DNA of 6,479 nucleotides from an uncultured Methylococcaceae bacterium (GTDB taxonomy: Bacteria; Pseudomonadota; Gammaproteobacteria; Methylococcales; Methylococcaceae), in the NCBI GenBank assembly GCA_903910005.1, contig CAIVXW010000093.1:1-6479 (forward strand), given 5' to 3'. Each line of letters starts with the position of its first letter. Position 1 is the first letter of the stretch. Below, piece by piece: positions 5,965-6,479 of this stretch. The position numbers were made by a program, and so were the translations under genes. The notes under the pieces were generated by a model that had not been told where the DNA came from, searched no databases, and saw only the letters and a list, made by a program, of their open reading frames with translations.

Positions 5965-6181
5965 GCAACTACTCACCCCCCGCGAACGCAGCCCTCAGTG
6001 CCTGGAACGGATGGGTGCCTTGGCACTTGCTGGTTTCCCGGACGGAGCGAATGATGCAGAACGCCTTGGATCCGCCCATGGCCCGGAAGCCGCCTGCGAC
6101 CTTCAGTTTGACTTTGATGTTGGACGGGGTGGTTTGGTCATGGGGACAGTGTATCAGAGAGGGGGGAGGGTGAGTAGTTAC
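5965..6181 (-). mobile_element. 217-bp miniature, IS66-derived element with terminal inverted repeats
   Basis: The ends are inverted repeats. The minus strand begins GTAACTACTCACCCTCC at 6181, and the plus strand begins GCAACTACTCACCCCCC at 5965, giving 15 of 17 matches. The 5'-GTAA end is typical of IS66-family elements. Inside is a transposase 3' end (see the pseudogene) directly preceded by an ATG (6141-6139) that opens a 12-codon frame in another register, as expected if an internal deletion removed most of the transposase. The flanks AGATATTT (5956-5963) and AGATGTTC (6182-6189) agree at 6 of 8 positions and may be a decayed 8-bp target duplication, although this leaves one extra A on the left. 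It cannot move on its own. Confidence 0.7.
5969..6121 (-). pseudogene. C-terminal remnant of an IS66-type transposase
   Basis: The last 50 codons before the TAG at 5971-5969 read as the end of an IS66-family DDE transposase: KVKLKVAGGFRAMGGSKAFC, then IIRSV and ALRAAFAGG. These correspond to the conserved K(V/Q)KQK(V/I)SGGFRS..GA..F..IRS......Q......AL block known from that family. The catalytic core and N-terminus are absent. The stop codon lies inside the left inverted repeat, so coding and terminal repeat overlap. The frame continues upstream only as nonsense out of the element. It has no start codon of its own. Confidence 0.7.
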
Positions 6182-6220
6182 AGATGTTCTAAATAAAGTG
6201 CAATTTTTTATCGCAGCCGC

Positions 6221-6250
6221 TTGGAATGACGATTCGGGCAGTGGTATTCT
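6221..6250 (+). promoter_or_regulatory. Weak sigma-70-like promoter before the last partial gene
   Basis: TTGGAA (6221-6226), an 18-base spacer, and TATTCT (6245-6250) each match four of six consensus positions. Transcription from it would begin near 6257 and give a leader of about 60 bases containing the 14-bp hairpin. A second -10-like hexamer, TATAAC at 6281-6286, has no matching -35. Confidence 0.25.
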
Positions 6251-6284
6251 TGCTGCGAGATATGGCCTGAGTTCTTTGGGTATA

Positions 6285-6317
6285 ACGGATAACATCCCCT
6301 TGAGGGATGTTATCCGT
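6285..6317. promoter_or_regulatory. Perfect 14-bp palindrome overlapping the ribosome binding site and start
   Basis: ACGGATAACATCCC (6285-6298) and GGGATGTTATCCGT (6304-6317) are perfect inverted complements around a CTTGA loop. The ribosome binding site GAGGG (6302-6306) lies at the edge of the loop and stem, and the stem reaches the GTG at 6316. As RNA, the stem would hide the translation start. As DNA, the symmetric site would be a good operator. No T-tract follows, so it is not a normal terminator. The ATAACAT/ATGTTAT halves are in the opposite order to a Zur box. Confidence 0.7.
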
Positions 6318-6479
6318 GGAATCAGCCGCCAGTTTAGGGGTGAGATTGGCGGGGATTGCACAGGACGTGCATCCGTTTTCGCTGGACGAAAGCCAGCCTA
6401 AAACGGCGGCAGACGTGAGTTCGGCCCTCGAAACACGTGCAAAAGCCTTTGAGGTCATTGCCAAATCCGCCGGTATCAC
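6316..6479 (+). CDS. Possible N-terminus of an unrecognised gene, cut by the window end
   Basis: A frame runs open from just after a TGA (6301-6303) to the window edge. The GTG at 6316 has GAGGG 9 bases upstream, which makes it the better start. An in-frame ATG at 6307 directly abuts the GAGGG, too close for normal initiation. The visible 54 residues include LGVRLAGIAQDVHPFSLDE near the start and an Ala/Glu/Lys-rich probably helical part ending ALETRAKAFEVIAKSAGI. There is no signal peptide and no motif I recognise. The opposite strand is also open for 97 codons over this stretch, so the assignment is uncertain. Composition and the ribosome binding site favour the plus strand. Confidence 0.4.
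   Translation, partial: MESAASLGVRLAGIAQDVHPFSLDESQPKTAADVSSALETRAKAFEVIAKSAGI

Noticed and set aside
6285..6317. Zur operator
   Set aside because: It contains ATAACAT and ATGTTAT, but in the reverse order and with wider spacing than the gammaproteobacterial Zur box, and it is not near a zinc gene.
6189..6479. A 97-codon minus-strand frame at the right edge
   Set aside because: It runs through the palindrome and promoter-like region and shows no motif. The plus-strand frame has a proper ribosome binding site and more protein-like composition, though this is not decisive.

Overview
The window looks like gammaproteobacterial chromosome of moderately high G+C. The best evidence is a type II NADH dehydrogenase that follows E. 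coli Ndh closely through its C-terminal half, and a Zur repressor with the full E. coli-type zinc ligand set. A DUF29 gene, intergenic heptamer arrays and small transposon remnants are common in sulfur-oxidising Chromatiales-type genomes. That narrower placement is only a guess.

Layout. Positions 1-238 hold the C-terminal end of an unrecognised plus-strand gene. It converges on a minus-strand dynamin-like GTPase gene (360-2120). Between them lies a 10-unit heptamer array that ends in a GC hairpin. From 2121 to 2463 there is a GC-rich divergent intergenic region that seems to encode a structured leader with a terminator-like hairpin just before ndh. ndh (2464-3789) and zur (3810-4322) are 20 bp apart on the plus strand and probably form an operon. 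They end in two hairpins that also close a convergent minus-strand METTL27-like methyltransferase gene (4417-5028). Upstream of the methyltransferase lies a second copy of the hairpin plus heptamer repeat, then about 320 bp with no convincing gene. Next come a minus-strand DUF29 gene (5466-5906), a 217-bp element with inverted ends carrying only the last ~50 codons of an IS66-type transposase, and the start of a possible plus-strand gene (from about 6316) whose ribosome binding site is embedded in a perfect 14-bp hairpin.

How the genes work together. NDH-2 feeds electrons from NADH into the quinone pool without pumping protons, and Zur represses zinc-uptake genes when zinc is plentiful. Their spacing suggests shared transcription, but no Zur box is visible upstream of ndh. 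The other genes show no functional connection. The right-hand third (5100-6479) looks like accessory, rearranged sequence. No complete new multi-gene system is visible. The best leads are the ndh leader, the ndh-zur pairing, the single GTPase gene, the two repeat copies with opposite unit order, and the miniature IS66-derived element.
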